A stretch of DNA of 64,000 bases from Olivibacter sitiensis DSM 17696 (lineage in GTDB: Bacteria; Bacteroidota; Bacteroidia; Sphingobacteriales; Sphingobacteriaceae): NCBI RefSeq assembly GCF_000427965.1, contig NZ_ATZA01000003.1:62001-126000 (forward strand), in the 5' to 3' direction. Made by a program: the position numbers and the translations under genes. Shown in pieces: positions 25,579 to 34,156 of this stretch; within the stretch, counting starts at the first letter, position 1; each line of letters begins with the position of its first letter. The notes below the pieces were generated by a model. It saw nothing but the letters and a program-made list of their open reading frames with translations, was not told where the DNA came from and ran no database searches.

Positions 25579-26061
25579 CTAGCCTCTCTCCCAGAAAAAA
25601 GGCGGCTCTATACCCAAGGCCCGCAGATAAACATATCCCTGACCACGGTGGTGAATCTCATTGTCAATGAAATAAAAGATATTGTCTACGATGGGGAAAT
25701 TATATTCTCCAAAGAGATTAAATGTTTCACCAAAGCGCTCTTCCGGTATCTGTGCATAATAGGCCTTAATCACTTCGGTTTCCTCATCCCACTTTTTCAG
25801 GATATCTTCTTTTGAGCGCGGCACGAAAGCCTCTTCGCTATAGGTTTTCTCTTCATCGGAAACGATTGCCTGAAGTGCAGGTCCGCCAATGGAAATCAAT
25901 TCGGTAGCCAGCTGCGCAAAGGTACGCATGCCACCAATGGAAAATTCAAAGAGTTCCTTTTCGGGAAAAGCCTCTATTACCCTACGGGTAAGATTGCGGT
26001 GTCCTAGCCAGTGCTTCAAAAGATCTTCTTTGCTCAGTACTGCAGAAATTGTCGTAGTCAT
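25579..26061 (-). CDS. DinB-family protein
   Basis: 160 residues forming a four-helix DinB/YfiT-like fold. Probable metal-binding histidines are His17 or His21 in LLKHWLGHRNLT and the pair in DNEIHHRGQGYVYLRALGIEPP near residue 137, the latter being the strong family signature. DinB-like proteins are thiol- or DNA-damage-linked metal enzymes, mostly of unknown reaction. It is monocistronic and convergent with the WYL gene. Confidence 0.88.
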   Translation of the reverse strand: MTTTISAVLSKEDLLKHWLGHRNLTRRVIEAFPEKELFEFSIGGMRTFAQLATELISIGGPALQAIVSDEEKTYSEEAFVPRSKEDILKKWDEETEVIKAYYAQIPEERFGETFNLFGEYNFPIVDNIFYFIDNEIHHRGQGYVYLRALGIEPPFFWERG

Positions 26062-26278
26062 ATTATTCTATTTTTTGGTTTACGATACAAAACTAAGCTC
26101 GCCGTTGACAAGGGAGTGTCAACAGCAAAACAGAGGCGACATTGTCAGGAAAAAAACCAGTAAATTACGCCGTAAACGATCGTCAAAATACCAAAAAACA
26201 GGTACATAAAACTCACATATATTTCACTACATTTGACCAGTTAACATTTAATTTTTCACCTTTTTAAACTTTAAATCA

Positions 26279-26824
26279 ATGAAAAAAAGCTATTTTCTAG
26301 GTCTCGTTATGGCTTGTGCCATTTCTTTTGGTCTCACAGAGCGCCTAGCGGCTCAATCGCCCGTCAAGCTGTCTATAGGCCTCGAAGGCGGTATCCCCAC
26401 GGGAGATGCAAGTGACATATATTCTGCAGCTGGCGGAGTGAGCCTGAACGTTCGCGTTCCTCTCCCCCTGACCAATCTCGATGTCATAGGTTCCGTCGGC
26501 TACCAGCAATGGTTTGTTAAGGGCGACTTCAAGGACACATTTGAGAATTTAGGATTCAATATCAGCAATTTTGGCTTTCTGCCCATAAAGGCGGGACTTC
26601 GCTATGGCTTTGGCTTCACACCCTTGTATGTCAAATTTGACCTTGGTCCGGCCATCACGATCAAGGAAGCCATTGAAGGTGGCGATAGCGGCACCGCTAT
26701 GACCTATTCTCCTGGCCTCGGTGCCAAACTAGGGCCTTTGGAAGCCGAACTGAAATATGACATATATAGCAAGGACGGCACGCAGTCCTTCGTTGGCCTC
26801 AAGCTATCCTATTATTTGTTCTAA
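26279..26824 (+). CDS. Outer-membrane beta-barrel protein
   Basis: 181 residues. A Sec signal ends near RLAAQ. The mature part is a small barrel of alternating strands with Gly/aromatic-rich turns and ends in ...LKLSYYLF, with the terminal Phe typical of Bam substrates. It fits the OmpA/PorT-like outer membrane beta-barrel group of Bacteroidota. The function is unknown. A terminator follows at 26836. Confidence 0.82.
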   Translation: MKKSYFLGLVMACAISFGLTERLAAQSPVKLSIGLEGGIPTGDASDIYSAAGGVSLNVRVPLPLTNLDVIGSVGYQQWFVKGDFKDTFENLGFNISNFGFLPIKAGLRYGFGFTPLYVKFDLGPAITIKEAIEGGDSGTAMTYSPGLGAKLGPLEAELKYDIYSKDGTQSFVGLKLSYYLF

Positions 26825-26835
26825 TCATAGCAAAA

Positions 26836-26878
26836 GCAAGTCCGCTGCTCCATCCAAAAGCGGCAGACTTGCCTTTTC
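26836..26878 (+). terminator. Terminator after the outer-membrane protein
   Basis: GCAAGTC (26836-26842) pairs with GACTTGC (26866-26872), with further CGC/GCG pairing inside, and is followed by CTTTTCTTTC. Confidence 0.6.
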
Positions 26879-26947
26879 TTTCTTCCTTTAGTAAAATATT
26901 CTGCCAATAATCCCTTCCGTCTATCACGAGACTTTACGTTATTTATG

Positions 26948-26955
26948 TAACTTTG
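26948..26955 (+). promoter_or_regulatory. Consensus -7 box five bases before engB
   Basis: TAACTTTG matches TAnnTTTG exactly and ends five bases before ATG 26961. No TTTG -33 box stands at the usual distance. The geometry predicts a leaderless transcript. Confidence 0.5.
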
Positions 26956-26960
26956 CCCAC

Positions 26961-27584
26961 ATGATAAAAACGGCAAGTTTTGTATGCAGCAATTCCAGGG
27001 TAGATAAACTTCCGGCAGCCGATAAGCCCGAATACGCGTTCATTGGCCGCTCCAATGTAGGCAAATCGTCGCTCATCAATGCCATCACCAATCATAAGGG
27101 CTTGGCAAAGACCTCCCAAACACCTGGTAAAACGCAGCTCATCAATCACTTCATTATCAATAATGAATGGTACATTGTGGATCTTCCAGGCTATGGATAT
27201 GCCAAGGCTTCCAAGACAAACAGGGCACAGTGGGAGAAATTCATTCGGAGATATCTTAATCTAAGGGAAAATCTGCAATGCGTATTTGTACTGGTAGACA
27301 GCAGGCTATCTCCACAAAAAATAGACCTGGACTTTTGCTATAACCTGGGCGAATGGGCCATTCCATTTGTTTTGGTCTTTACAAAGGCCGACAAGCAATC
27401 GCAAGCCAAGTCGAAAAAAAACATGGAAGATTTTTTCACGGCCCTTTCCGAATGGTTCGAGGAAATACCTCCCCATTTTCTTACTTCTTCAGAAAGCAGG
27501 TCGGGCTGCGACGAGATAACCGCCTTCATAGAGGATATCAATACGCGTTTCAATAGCGCCGCTGCACCTGACACCAACGATTAA
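26961..27584 (+). CDS. engB: Ribosome biogenesis GTP-binding protein YihA/YsxC/EngB
   Basis: 207 residues with all GTPase motifs: G1 GRSNVGKSS (residues 29-37), G2 TSQTPGKT, G3 DLPGYG and G4 TKADK. EngB helps late assembly of the 50S subunit. The ATG is preceded by a -7 promoter box with a 5-nt gap. It is 6 bp upstream of the UbiA prenyltransferase, so the two are probably one operon. Confidence 0.95.
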   Translation: MIKTASFVCSNSRVDKLPAADKPEYAFIGRSNVGKSSLINAITNHKGLAKTSQTPGKTQLINHFIINNEWYIVDLPGYGYAKASKTNRAQWEKFIRRYLNLRENLQCVFVLVDSRLSPQKIDLDFCYNLGEWAIPFVLVFTKADKQSQAKSKKNMEDFFTALSEWFEEIPPHFLTSSESRSGCDEITAFIEDINTRFNSAAAPDTND

Positions 27585-27590
27585 CCTTAA

Positions 27591-28445
27591 ATGAAGAAGT
27601 ATTTTTCCCTAGTGCTCTTTGCGCACAGCATATTTGCTCTACCCTTTGCTATCATTGGTTTCTTCCTTGGCCTGTCTACCACCGAGCATACTTTCAGCTA
27701 CAAGCTTTTTTTGCTCATGCTCCTCTGCATGGTGACCGCTAGAAATGCCGCCATGGCTTTTAATAGGTATCTCGATAGGGATATCGATGCGCTCAATCCC
27801 CGAACGGCACAGCGCGATATTCCGGCAGGGCGCATCAGTGCCAAGGGTGCGCTGACCTTCACCATCGTCAACTGCCTGTTGTTCATCACGGCCACTTACT
27901 TCATCAACACCCTGTGTTTCTACCTTTCCCCAGTAGCCTTGTTCGTGGTATTGTTTTATAGCTATACCAAACGTTTTACGCCACTGTGCCATTTGGTATT
28001 AGGGGCTGGCCTTGGGCTTGCACCCATTGGAGCCTATATGGTCATTACCGGTCAGTTTGCATTGGTACCTGTGCTGTATGGTTTTTCGGTGCTTTTCTGG
28101 GTGGGTGGCTTCGACATCATATACGCCCTGCAAGACGAAGAGTTTGACCGCCAACATGGGCTCAATTCCATACCCGCCTATTTCGGCAAGAAAGGTGCAC
28201 TCCGCATTTCCGAGATCATGCATGTACTCTCGGCCATATGTGTCATTGCCCCTTATTTCATTTTGCAATTGGGCTACTTGTACATGGTAGGTCTTGCGCT
28301 ATACTGTGGCTTGCTGATCTATCAGCACCGCATAGTAAGCCCCAAAGATCTCAGCAAGGTGGATAGGGCCTTTATGACTACCAATGGCATTGCCTCCGTG
28401 GTATTTGCCTCTTTCTTTCTTCTGGATATTTACTTTTTAAAATGA
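27591..28445 (+). CDS. UbiA-family prenyltransferase (4-hydroxybenzoate/menaquinone-type)
   Basis: 284 residues with about eight transmembrane helices. First Asp-rich motif NRYLDRDID (residues about 60-68) and second motif DEEFDRQHG near residue 182, the Mg2+/diphosphate sites of UbiA enzymes. The AFNRYLDRDIDALNPRTAQRDIPAG stretch fits the UbiA-like/MqnP group, which attaches the isoprenoid tail in menaquinone biosynthesis. Which quinone step it serves cannot be told from sequence alone. It lies 6 bp after engB. Confidence 0.9.
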   Translation: MKKYFSLVLFAHSIFALPFAIIGFFLGLSTTEHTFSYKLFLLMLLCMVTARNAAMAFNRYLDRDIDALNPRTAQRDIPAGRISAKGALTFTIVNCLLFITATYFINTLCFYLSPVALFVVLFYSYTKRFTPLCHLVLGAGLGLAPIGAYMVITGQFALVPVLYGFSVLFWVGGFDIIYALQDEEFDRQHGLNSIPAYFGKKGALRISEIMHVLSAICVIAPYFILQLGYLYMVGLALYCGLLIYQHRIVSPKDLSKVDRAFMTTNGIASVVFASFFLLDIYFLK

Positions 28446-28474
28446 GACGCGCAACTTTCGTTACCCGACTTTCT

Positions 28475-29002
28475 TTACTCCAGTTTTTTCAATAGGTCCA
28501 GTCCTTGTGGCCATTTACCATAGCCGGCGTCCCCATTGATATGGCCAGCCTCTCCTATCCGTTTTAGTGTACTTCCCCAAGAACGAGCAAACAACTCGGA
28601 CTTTTCCACCGACAGCCAAGGATCATTGTCACTCGCCACCAAGAGGGAAGGGAAAGGCAATTTTTGTAGGGGAATGGGGGTAAATCCCGTGCCTGGAAAG
28701 TTTTGCGCAGTGCCTGCTATATCAGCTGGAGCAACCAGCATAGCCCCTTTCACGATAGGATGATATTTGGCTGCCCAATGCACTATCGTAATACAACCTA
28801 AGCTGTGCCCAATCAAGATCGTTTGCGAAAGGTCCAACCCAGAGACCGTTTCCTCTAAACCTTGCACCCATTTGTCGCCATCCGGTCTGTCCCAATCCCC
28901 TTGTATTACACGCCTCACCGGAGAGAGCATTTCTTCCCATAAGCTCTGCCAATGCTGTGAGCCGGAGTTGCCGAGTCCCGGAACAATAACATATTGAATC
29001 AT
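28475..29002 (-). CDS. RBBP9/YdeN-type alpha/beta hydrolase
   Basis: 175 residues, the usual size of RBBP9/YdeN serine hydrolases. Nucleophile Ser67 in GHSLG, the family start VPGLGNSGSQHWQSLWE, an acid in SDNDPWL and a late His in EAGHINGD complete the triad. These small esterases have poorly known substrates. It converges on the UbiA gene, 29 bp apart. Confidence 0.9.
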   Translation of the reverse strand: MIQYVIVPGLGNSGSQHWQSLWEEMLSPVRRVIQGDWDRPDGDKWVQGLEETVSGLDLSQTILIGHSLGCITIVHWAAKYHPIVKGAMLVAPADIAGTAQNFPGTGFTPIPLQKLPFPSLLVASDNDPWLSVEKSELFARSWGSTLKRIGEAGHINGDAGYGKWPQGLDLLKKLE

Positions 29003-29114
29003 ATATGAATGGAGCTAAATTTATCTGTAAAGATAGCAAGATTTACGATTTCCTTTCTGGCTCTCAAGCTGAGCCACGGCTTTTACTTTCTTTGCAAACG
29101 CTGCACGAAGATCT

Positions 29115-29142
29115 TGTACAGACGTAATATGTTACGTCTCTA
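29115..29142. repeat. GTAnAGACGTAA-type palindrome
   Basis: A 28-bp near-perfect palindrome with arms GTACAGACGTAA and TTACGTCTCTAC (one mismatch) and a 4-nt centre. It looks like the GTAGAGACGxAA palindromes scattered in many bacterial genomes. It lies upstream of the sigma-factor operon. No other copy was noticed in the window. Confidence 0.5.
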
Positions 29143-29276
29143 CAGACAAATCACACCCCACAACTGAAAACTCACAACTATCTTGGTACTTAGCAAAAAA
29201 TAGTAGATTAGATGCAACATTATACTTCCAAAAGCGACTTACTAATAGAAACGGATAAAAAAATATAGAGAGCCCT

Positions 29277-29837
29277 TTGCGATCGATAGGTAAAATAGAT
29301 GACAACGAACTGATAGCCATGTGCCTGGCGGGCAATGACCTGGGCTATACGGAGCTGTACCACAAATATGCCAAGAGCGTGTACAATTCCATATGCCGTG
29401 TCATCTCCCATACGGGCGAAGCAGAAGACATTCTGCAGGAGGCTTTTCTACTGGCGTTCGAAGATATGGAACGCCTGCAAAATGTAGCCAGCTTCGGAGC
29501 TTGGATCAAGCGGATTGCCATCAATCGTTCCATCTCGCATTTGAGAAAGCGGAAAATACAATTTTCCGATGTGGAGCAGGTAGACAAGGCGGATGAAGAA
29601 GTATATGACATGGAAGAAAACATCTTGTTCGATTGCAAGGTGGAGGACATAAAAAAAGCGATAGCACTATTGCCAGATGGCTATAGGACCATTGTGAGTT
29701 TATACCTCTTTGAGGAGATACCTCAAGAGGAAATAGGTAGGATGCTGGGCATCTCGCACAACACGGTGAGGACACAGTACCATAGGGCCAAGAAAAAAAT
29801 AGTGCAAGCACTGAAGGAGAAAACATATCATGAATGA
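29277..29837 (+). CDS. ECF RNA polymerase sigma factor
   Basis: 186 residues from a TTG start at 29277. A purine-rich AGAGAG lies about five bases upstream, an in-frame stop lies at 29256, and no ATG precedes the conserved region. Sigma region 2 (ELYHKYAKSVYNSICRV, DILQEAFLLAFEDM) and region 4 (PDGYRTIVSLYLFEEIPQEEIGRMLGISHNTVRTQYHRAKKKI) are complete. It overlaps the next gene by 8 bp, a membrane protein that is the likely anti-sigma factor. Confidence 0.9.
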   Translation: MRSIGKIDDNELIAMCLAGNDLGYTELYHKYAKSVYNSICRVISHTGEAEDILQEAFLLAFEDMERLQNVASFGAWIKRIAINRSISHLRKRKIQFSDVEQVDKADEEVYDMEENILFDCKVEDIKKAIALLPDGYRTIVSLYLFEEIPQEEIGRMLGISHNTVRTQYHRAKKKIVQALKEKTYHE

Positions 29838-30639
29838 TCCATTAAAAAAAATTATAAAGGAAAACAGGGAGGTATTTGACCATTTGGAAGCCCCAACAGG
29901 AGCCTTGCAACAAATACTGGCCAAGCGAAAACAAGCAAGCACAGAGCCAAAACGCCGCTTGTTGTCTAGCGGGATAGGTAAATGGCTGATAGCGGCCTCT
30001 GTCCTACTGGCTTTGGCACTGACCTATATCTTGTACGACAAAGGTGTATCACGAGGAGAACTGGATAATCTGCAAAATGGCATAGCCCAAAAGGAAACTC
30101 CCGCTATTACAGGCAGCCCGGCAATAGAGTCCCCCAGTGCAGAACTGAAAGAGGTGCCCCAGATAGTCCATGCCGCAAGTAAGGTACCGGTAACGAAAAA
30201 GCCCAAGAAGCAGGCAAGTCCTCAACCAACAGCGGATGAATTGGAGGAAGCAGGACGCTTTGCCCAACTGACCGATAGCAGTTCAGCCAGTATACGCTTG
30301 GCCGCCATTCTGGATATAGAGAAGTCCGGCCGTATGAACGATCAGACCCTCGAGATGCTCTCCAAGACCATGAACGAAGATGCCAACAGCAATGTACGTC
30401 TGGCCGCTTTTGATCTATTGAGCCAGTATGCCTACGAACCAAGCGTGGCCGACGTGTTCATCAAATCGTTGGCCACGCAGGACGATCCACTGGTACAACT
30501 GAGCCTCATCAATCTCTTGGGCAATGTGGACAATCAGGAGGTAGATGAAACACTCTTTGCGCTGGCCAACGACCCAGAAACATTTACCGCGGTGAAGGAC
30601 GAAGCCTATGCCGTACTATTAAGTCAAAACAAATTATAG
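29830..30639 (+). CDS. Membrane-anchored HEAT-repeat protein, probable anti-sigma factor
   Basis: 269 residues. N-terminal about 50 residues are cytosolic, one transmembrane segment spans about 54-70 (WLIAASVLLALALTYILY), then a Lys/Pro/Ser-rich linker and a periplasmic domain of HEAT-like helices (residues about 135-265: SASIRLAAILDIEKSG, NSNVRLAAFDLLSQYA, LVQLSLINLLGNV). It overlaps the ECF sigma gene by 8 bp. The layout is that of a sensor/anti-sigma protein with a HEAT domain as sensor. There is no ZAS zinc-binding motif, so this remains inference from context. Confidence 0.78.
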   Translation: MNDPLKKIIKENREVFDHLEAPTGALQQILAKRKQASTEPKRRLLSSGIGKWLIAASVLLALALTYILYDKGVSRGELDNLQNGIAQKETPAITGSPAIESPSAELKEVPQIVHAASKVPVTKKPKKQASPQPTADELEEAGRFAQLTDSSSASIRLAAILDIEKSGRMNDQTLEMLSKTMNEDANSNVRLAAFDLLSQYAYEPSVADVFIKSLATQDDPLVQLSLINLLGNVDNQEVDETLFALANDPETFTAVKDEAYAVLLSQNKL

Positions 30640-30667
30640 AAAAGAACAATAAAAAACAAAAAGCGAT

Positions 30668-31636
30668 ATGAAAAAGCAACTCATCACATTGGCCATTCTC
30701 CTATGTACCAGTCTGTCCGTTTGGGCACAGAAAGAATATAAGCTAGCAAAAAATACAGGGAAACTCATACTCAACCTCAACGGTGCTACCATAGAGGGCT
30801 ATGATGGGAAAGAAATCGTTTTTATAGACGAAAAGGCAAAAAACGAAGTAGAAGATGAACGAGCAAGAGGATTGCGTGCCATAAGCGGTTCTGGTATCAT
30901 TGACAACACGGGGCTAGGCATCAATGTCACGGAGAGCGGACAAGATGTCAAGGTCAATCTGGTAGGAAACGGAAGAGAAGACAACATCTTTAAAATACTA
31001 GTTCCTAGTCAAATGGACATTTCATTTGCTTATGAGAATGCCATGTTCGGTAGACCCATAACTATCCAAGACATGAAAGGCGAAATAGAGGTGTCCGTGC
31101 GTTACAACGAAATAAAACTTGTCAATAACAGTGGTCCCATGAATATCAAGTCTATGCATGGCGGTATCGATGCTTCTTTTGAGGAACCTATAAAAGGCCC
31201 CATCTCCATGATTTCCGTCTACAATCATGTAGACGTTTCTTTACCTACTACTACAAAAGCGAATGTAGAACTGGGCACTAGCTACGGCAAACTATATGCA
31301 GCAGACGACTTTAAGATAGCTGTCCTTCCAGAAGATAAAGCCGCCAAGGAGAAAAATGCGACCAATGCCGTGGCGATAAGTGGCAGTGGTACTTATTCTA
31401 ACACGTCGAGAGCACTCACGGTGATTAATAGAAAAGTAAACAACTCGGATTCTACAAACACAGCCAGTGCACCTATTACCGTGGTTAACGGAGAGATCGT
31501 CAATCTCAAAGACAATCCCTATTTTACAATAATAAAAACTGGGGACAACATCAAGGGCACGATCAACGGAGGCGGTCTCGATTTAATTCTCAAGTCAAAC
31601 CACAACAACGTTTACCTCCGCACCCCGAAAAATTAG
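30668..31636 (+). CDS. DUF4097-like secreted beta-helix protein, likely regulon member
   Basis: 322 residues. A signal peptide ends near SVWAQ. The mature part has many short beta strands with N/D/G turns typical of DUF4097 (FKILVPSQMDISFAYENAMFGRP, GEIEVSVRYNEIKLVNNSGPMNIKSMHGGID). It ends with IYGGGLDLILKSNHNNVYLR-like repeats (GTINGGGLDLIL). Proteins of this type commonly follow ECF sigma/anti-sigma pairs in Sphingobacteriaceae. It begins 28 bp after the HEAT protein. Confidence 0.82.
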   Translation: MKKQLITLAILLCTSLSVWAQKEYKLAKNTGKLILNLNGATIEGYDGKEIVFIDEKAKNEVEDERARGLRAISGSGIIDNTGLGINVTESGQDVKVNLVGNGREDNIFKILVPSQMDISFAYENAMFGRPITIQDMKGEIEVSVRYNEIKLVNNSGPMNIKSMHGGIDASFEEPIKGPISMISVYNHVDVSLPTTTKANVELGTSYGKLYAADDFKIAVLPEDKAAKEKNATNAVAISGSGTYSNTSRALTVINRKVNNSDSTNTASAPITVVNGEIVNLKDNPYFTIIKTGDNIKGTINGGGLDLILKSNHNNVYLRTPKN

Positions 31637-31706
31637 GCATTGCAAAAAATAACTATATGAATTTGAAATATATAAGGGCTTAGTAAGCAAAAAAAGCATA
31701 TAGTCA

Positions 31707-31737
31707 TTTGAAAAAACCATTTTTTGTATTAGGTTTG
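31707..31737 (+). promoter_or_regulatory. Consensus promoter of tRNA-Ser
   Basis: TTTG (31707-31710), then exactly 19 bases, then TAGGTTTG (31730-31737): a perfect Bacteroidota housekeeping promoter. Transcription would start near 31744, about nine bases before the tRNA. Confidence 0.85.
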
Positions 31738-31752
31738 CAGTCCCAAATGAGG

Positions 31753-31842
31753 GGTGAGGTGCCTGAGAGGCCGAAAGGAACAGTTTGCTAAACTGTCGTA
31801 CTGGAAACGGTACCGCGGGTTCGAATCCCGCCCTCACCGCCA
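31753..31842 (+). tRNA. tRNA-Ser (anticodon GCT)
   Basis: 90 nt including an encoded CCA end. The acceptor stem GGTGAGG pairs with CCTCACC, with discriminator G. The anticodon stem ACAGT/ACTGT holds loop TTGCTAA with anticodon GCT at 31787-31789. A long variable arm (CTGGAAACGGTAC region) and the TTCGAATC T-loop fit a class II serine tRNA reading AGC/AGT codons. Confidence 0.97.
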
Positions 31843-31968
31843 ACGCAAATGAATGATGCCCCGACTATTTGTCGGGGTATTTTTGTTTGTGGCCTTGCCA
31901 AACTTGTTTGAGCAAAAGCATCAAACAAAAATATACAAGAGCGAAGCGAACAGCATTCATTTGCGTTG
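31841..31968. repeat. Large imperfect palindrome at the tRNA-Ser 3' end
   Basis: Outer arms are 15 bp and perfectly inverted (31841-31855 and 31954-31968). Inner arms are 12 bp (31878-31889 and 31922-31933). Both share nearly the same centre, near 31905, so the whole 128 bp can fold into one long hairpin or cruciform. The left arm starts within the tRNA CCA. The inner terminator at 31856-31887 sits inside it. Confidence 0.65.
31856..31887 (+). terminator. Rho-independent terminator of tRNA-Ser
   Basis: A 10-bp stem with one G.T pair (31856-31865 with 31871-31880) and loop TATTT, followed by TTTTGTTT. The GC-rich core CCCCGAC/GTCGGGG is perfect. Confidence 0.85.
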
Positions 31969-32094
31969 AAGCCACCCCCCTCACGGGATGGCTGCGGCCA
32001 AGCGTGCGGGGTTGTGCGACGCAGCCAATCCCCCTCCTCCCAACACTCATATTCCACCGCGCCCCCCTCCAAAGGGGGATAGGTGCCTGTCTCG

Positions 32095-34143
32095 CTATTC
32101 GGCATTTTCTGTCAAGGAATCCGCTATGAGGCCAGCCCGCTTCAACAACGCCTCCACATGCGGCTTTCTCCCCCTAAAATCCACATATAGCGTCATCGGA
32201 TCCTCCGTGCCGCCCTTGGACAACAAGGTCTTGAACTTGTCAGCCACATCTTTGTTAAATATCCCCTTTTCCTTGAACAACTCAAAAGCATCGGCATCGA
32301 GCACTTCCGCCCATTTGTAGCTGTAATAACCAGAAGAATATCCACCGGGAAATATATGCGAGAAGGAGGCGCTGAGGGCGGTATCGGGCAGGTGCGGGTA
32401 TAACCGTGTATCCTGCAAGGTAGCCAGCTCAAATTGCTCCATGTCGACCTCTTTGGTCCATTGATTGGTATGGTAGGCCATGTCCAGCAGACCAAAGCTT
32501 AGCTGCCGCAAGGTTTGATAGCCCTCCATAAAATTGGCTGCGGCGATAATCTTGTCTATCTTATCCCCATCCAATGGCTCGCCAGTTTGATAATGCTTGG
32601 CAAAGGACCGCAAAAATTCCTTCTCATAGCAGAAGTTCTCCATAAACTGCGAGGGTAGTTCCACAAAGTCCCAATACACATTGGGGCTAGCTAAACTTTC
32701 ATAGGTGGTATCGGCCAATATGCCGTGTAGCGCATGGCCAAACTCATGAAACAGGGTAGTCACCTCGGTGAAGGTAAGCAAAGAGGGCGCCTCACCCGTA
32801 GGGCGCGAAAAATTGCAGACAATAGAAACATGGGGCCTTAGGTTTTTGCCTTCAATACGGCACTGCCCCTGAAAGCTGGTCATCCACGCCCCTGGTCGTT
32901 TCCCTTTTCTCGGATGAAAATCGGCATACAATAGTGCCTTATGCTCCCCAGCTTCAAGCACCTCATATACCTGCACCTCGGGGTGATAAACAGCAATATC
33001 ATTCCGCAAGCTAAAGGTTAGACCATACAGTTTATTGGCAGCGTCAAACGCGGCATTCAGCACATTTTCAAGAGAAAAATAGGGTTTCAATTCCTCTTCG
33101 GAAAAGCTAAAGCGCTGTTCGCGCTGCTGCTCGGCATAATAGGCATGATCATAAGGCATCATTGCTTCGATGCCCTCCTTTCTGGCCATTTCCTGTAGCC
33201 CTTGCACTTCCTTAATGGCAAAAGGCTTAGCCTTTAGCAAAAGCTCGCTCAAAAAGTCAAGTACCGCATTTGGATTGGCTGCCATGCGCTCTTCGAGTAC
33301 AAAGGAAGCATGGTTTGCATAACCAAGCAGCTGTGCCCGCCTATGCCGCAAATCCACCAGCTTGCGCACGACACCGGCGTTGTTGAAGTCATTGTCTTTG
33401 TAGGCACGTTTGCCTGCCGCCAGGCTGATCTGCCTACGCAGGTCCCTATTCTTGGCATACTTCAAAAGAGGAGTCATGCTAGGGAACTGCAGGGTGAATA
33501 CCCAGCCCGGCAGCTCGCGTTCTGCGGCCTCGGCTGCTGCCATAGCTTTGATAGAGGGCGGCAAACCTTCCAGATCGCGCTCGTCTTCCACATGAAGGAA
33601 ATAGGCGTTTGTCTCTTGCAGCACATTCTTGCTGAACTGAACCTTCAATTCGGCCAACTGACGGTCTATCTCGCGCAAGATTTCCTTATCGCTATCGTTC
33701 AGTAAGGCACCATTTCTTGCAAATCCCTTGTAGGTCTTATCCAAAAGACGCCATTCTTCCGTGCTGAGATTATCATTATTCGCCTGTTCATAGACTTGCT
33801 TTACGCGCTCAAACAGGGCTTCATTCAGCTGTATGTCATTGGAGAAAGCCGCCAGCATGGGCGATAGCTTTTGTGCAAGGTCCTGCATGGCATCGCTGGT
33901 TTCGGCCGAGTCCAAGTTGAAGAAAATCTCGGCTATTCGTCCAAGCTTCCTGCCCGATTGCTCCAGGCGGGCAATAGTATTGGCAAAACCGGGGGCCTCT
34001 TTGGAAGCTGTAATGGAATCAATTTCGGCTTTAGCCTCGTCCATTGCCTGCTCTATCGCAGGCAAATAGTCCGATAGCTGGATCTTATCAAAAGGCACAC
34101 TGTCAAAAGGTGTCCCATAAACGTTCAATAAAGGATTGTTCAT
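32095..34143 (-). CDS. M3-family oligopeptidase (Dcp/oligopeptidase A-like zinc metallopeptidase)
   Basis: 682 residues, the usual length of Dcp/OpdA. The zinc site HEFGH lies at residues 466-470 (TLFHEFGHALHGIL) and the downstream Glu ligand and GxxWDFVELPSQFMENF region follow. There is no signal peptide, so it is cytosolic. These enzymes degrade short peptides, including signal-peptide fragments. A TATCTTTG promoter box ends five bases before the ATG. Confidence 0.95.
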   Translation of the reverse strand: MNNPLLNVYGTPFDSVPFDKIQLSDYLPAIEQAMDEAKAEIDSITASKEAPGFANTIARLEQSGRKLGRIAEIFFNLDSAETSDAMQDLAQKLSPMLAAFSNDIQLNEALFERVKQVYEQANNDNLSTEEWRLLDKTYKGFARNGALLNDSDKEILREIDRQLAELKVQFSKNVLQETNAYFLHVEDERDLEGLPPSIKAMAAAEAAERELPGWVFTLQFPSMTPLLKYAKNRDLRRQISLAAGKRAYKDNDFNNAGVVRKLVDLRHRRAQLLGYANHASFVLEERMAANPNAVLDFLSELLLKAKPFAIKEVQGLQEMARKEGIEAMMPYDHAYYAEQQREQRFSFSEEELKPYFSLENVLNAAFDAANKLYGLTFSLRNDIAVYHPEVQVYEVLEAGEHKALLYADFHPRKGKRPGAWMTSFQGQCRIEGKNLRPHVSIVCNFSRPTGEAPSLLTFTEVTTLFHEFGHALHGILADTTYESLASPNVYWDFVELPSQFMENFCYEKEFLRSFAKHYQTGEPLDGDKIDKIIAAANFMEGYQTLRQLSFGLLDMAYHTNQWTKEVDMEQFELATLQDTRLYPHLPDTALSASFSHIFPGGYSSGYYSYKWAEVLDADAFELFKEKGIFNKDVADKFKTLLSKGGTEDPMTLYVDFRGRKPHVEALLKRAGLIADSLTENAE

Positions 34144-34148
34144 GGAAA

Positions 34149-34156
34149 CAAAGATA
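34149..34156 (-). promoter_or_regulatory. Consensus -7 box five bases before the M3 peptidase ATG
   Basis: On the minus strand TATCTTTG, a perfect TAnnTTTG, ends exactly five bases before ATG 34143. No clear -33 TTTG is at the right distance. A leaderless transcript is predicted. Confidence 0.5.

Noticed and set aside
31753-31968. Integration (att) site of a mobile island at tRNA-Ser
   Set aside because: The repeat at the tRNA end is inverted, not direct, and no integrase or phage gene lies nearby.
31869-32129. Short plus-strand frames after tRNA-Ser
   Set aside because: They lie in a Pro/Cys-rich low-complexity stretch inside and beyond the palindrome, with no start or family features.
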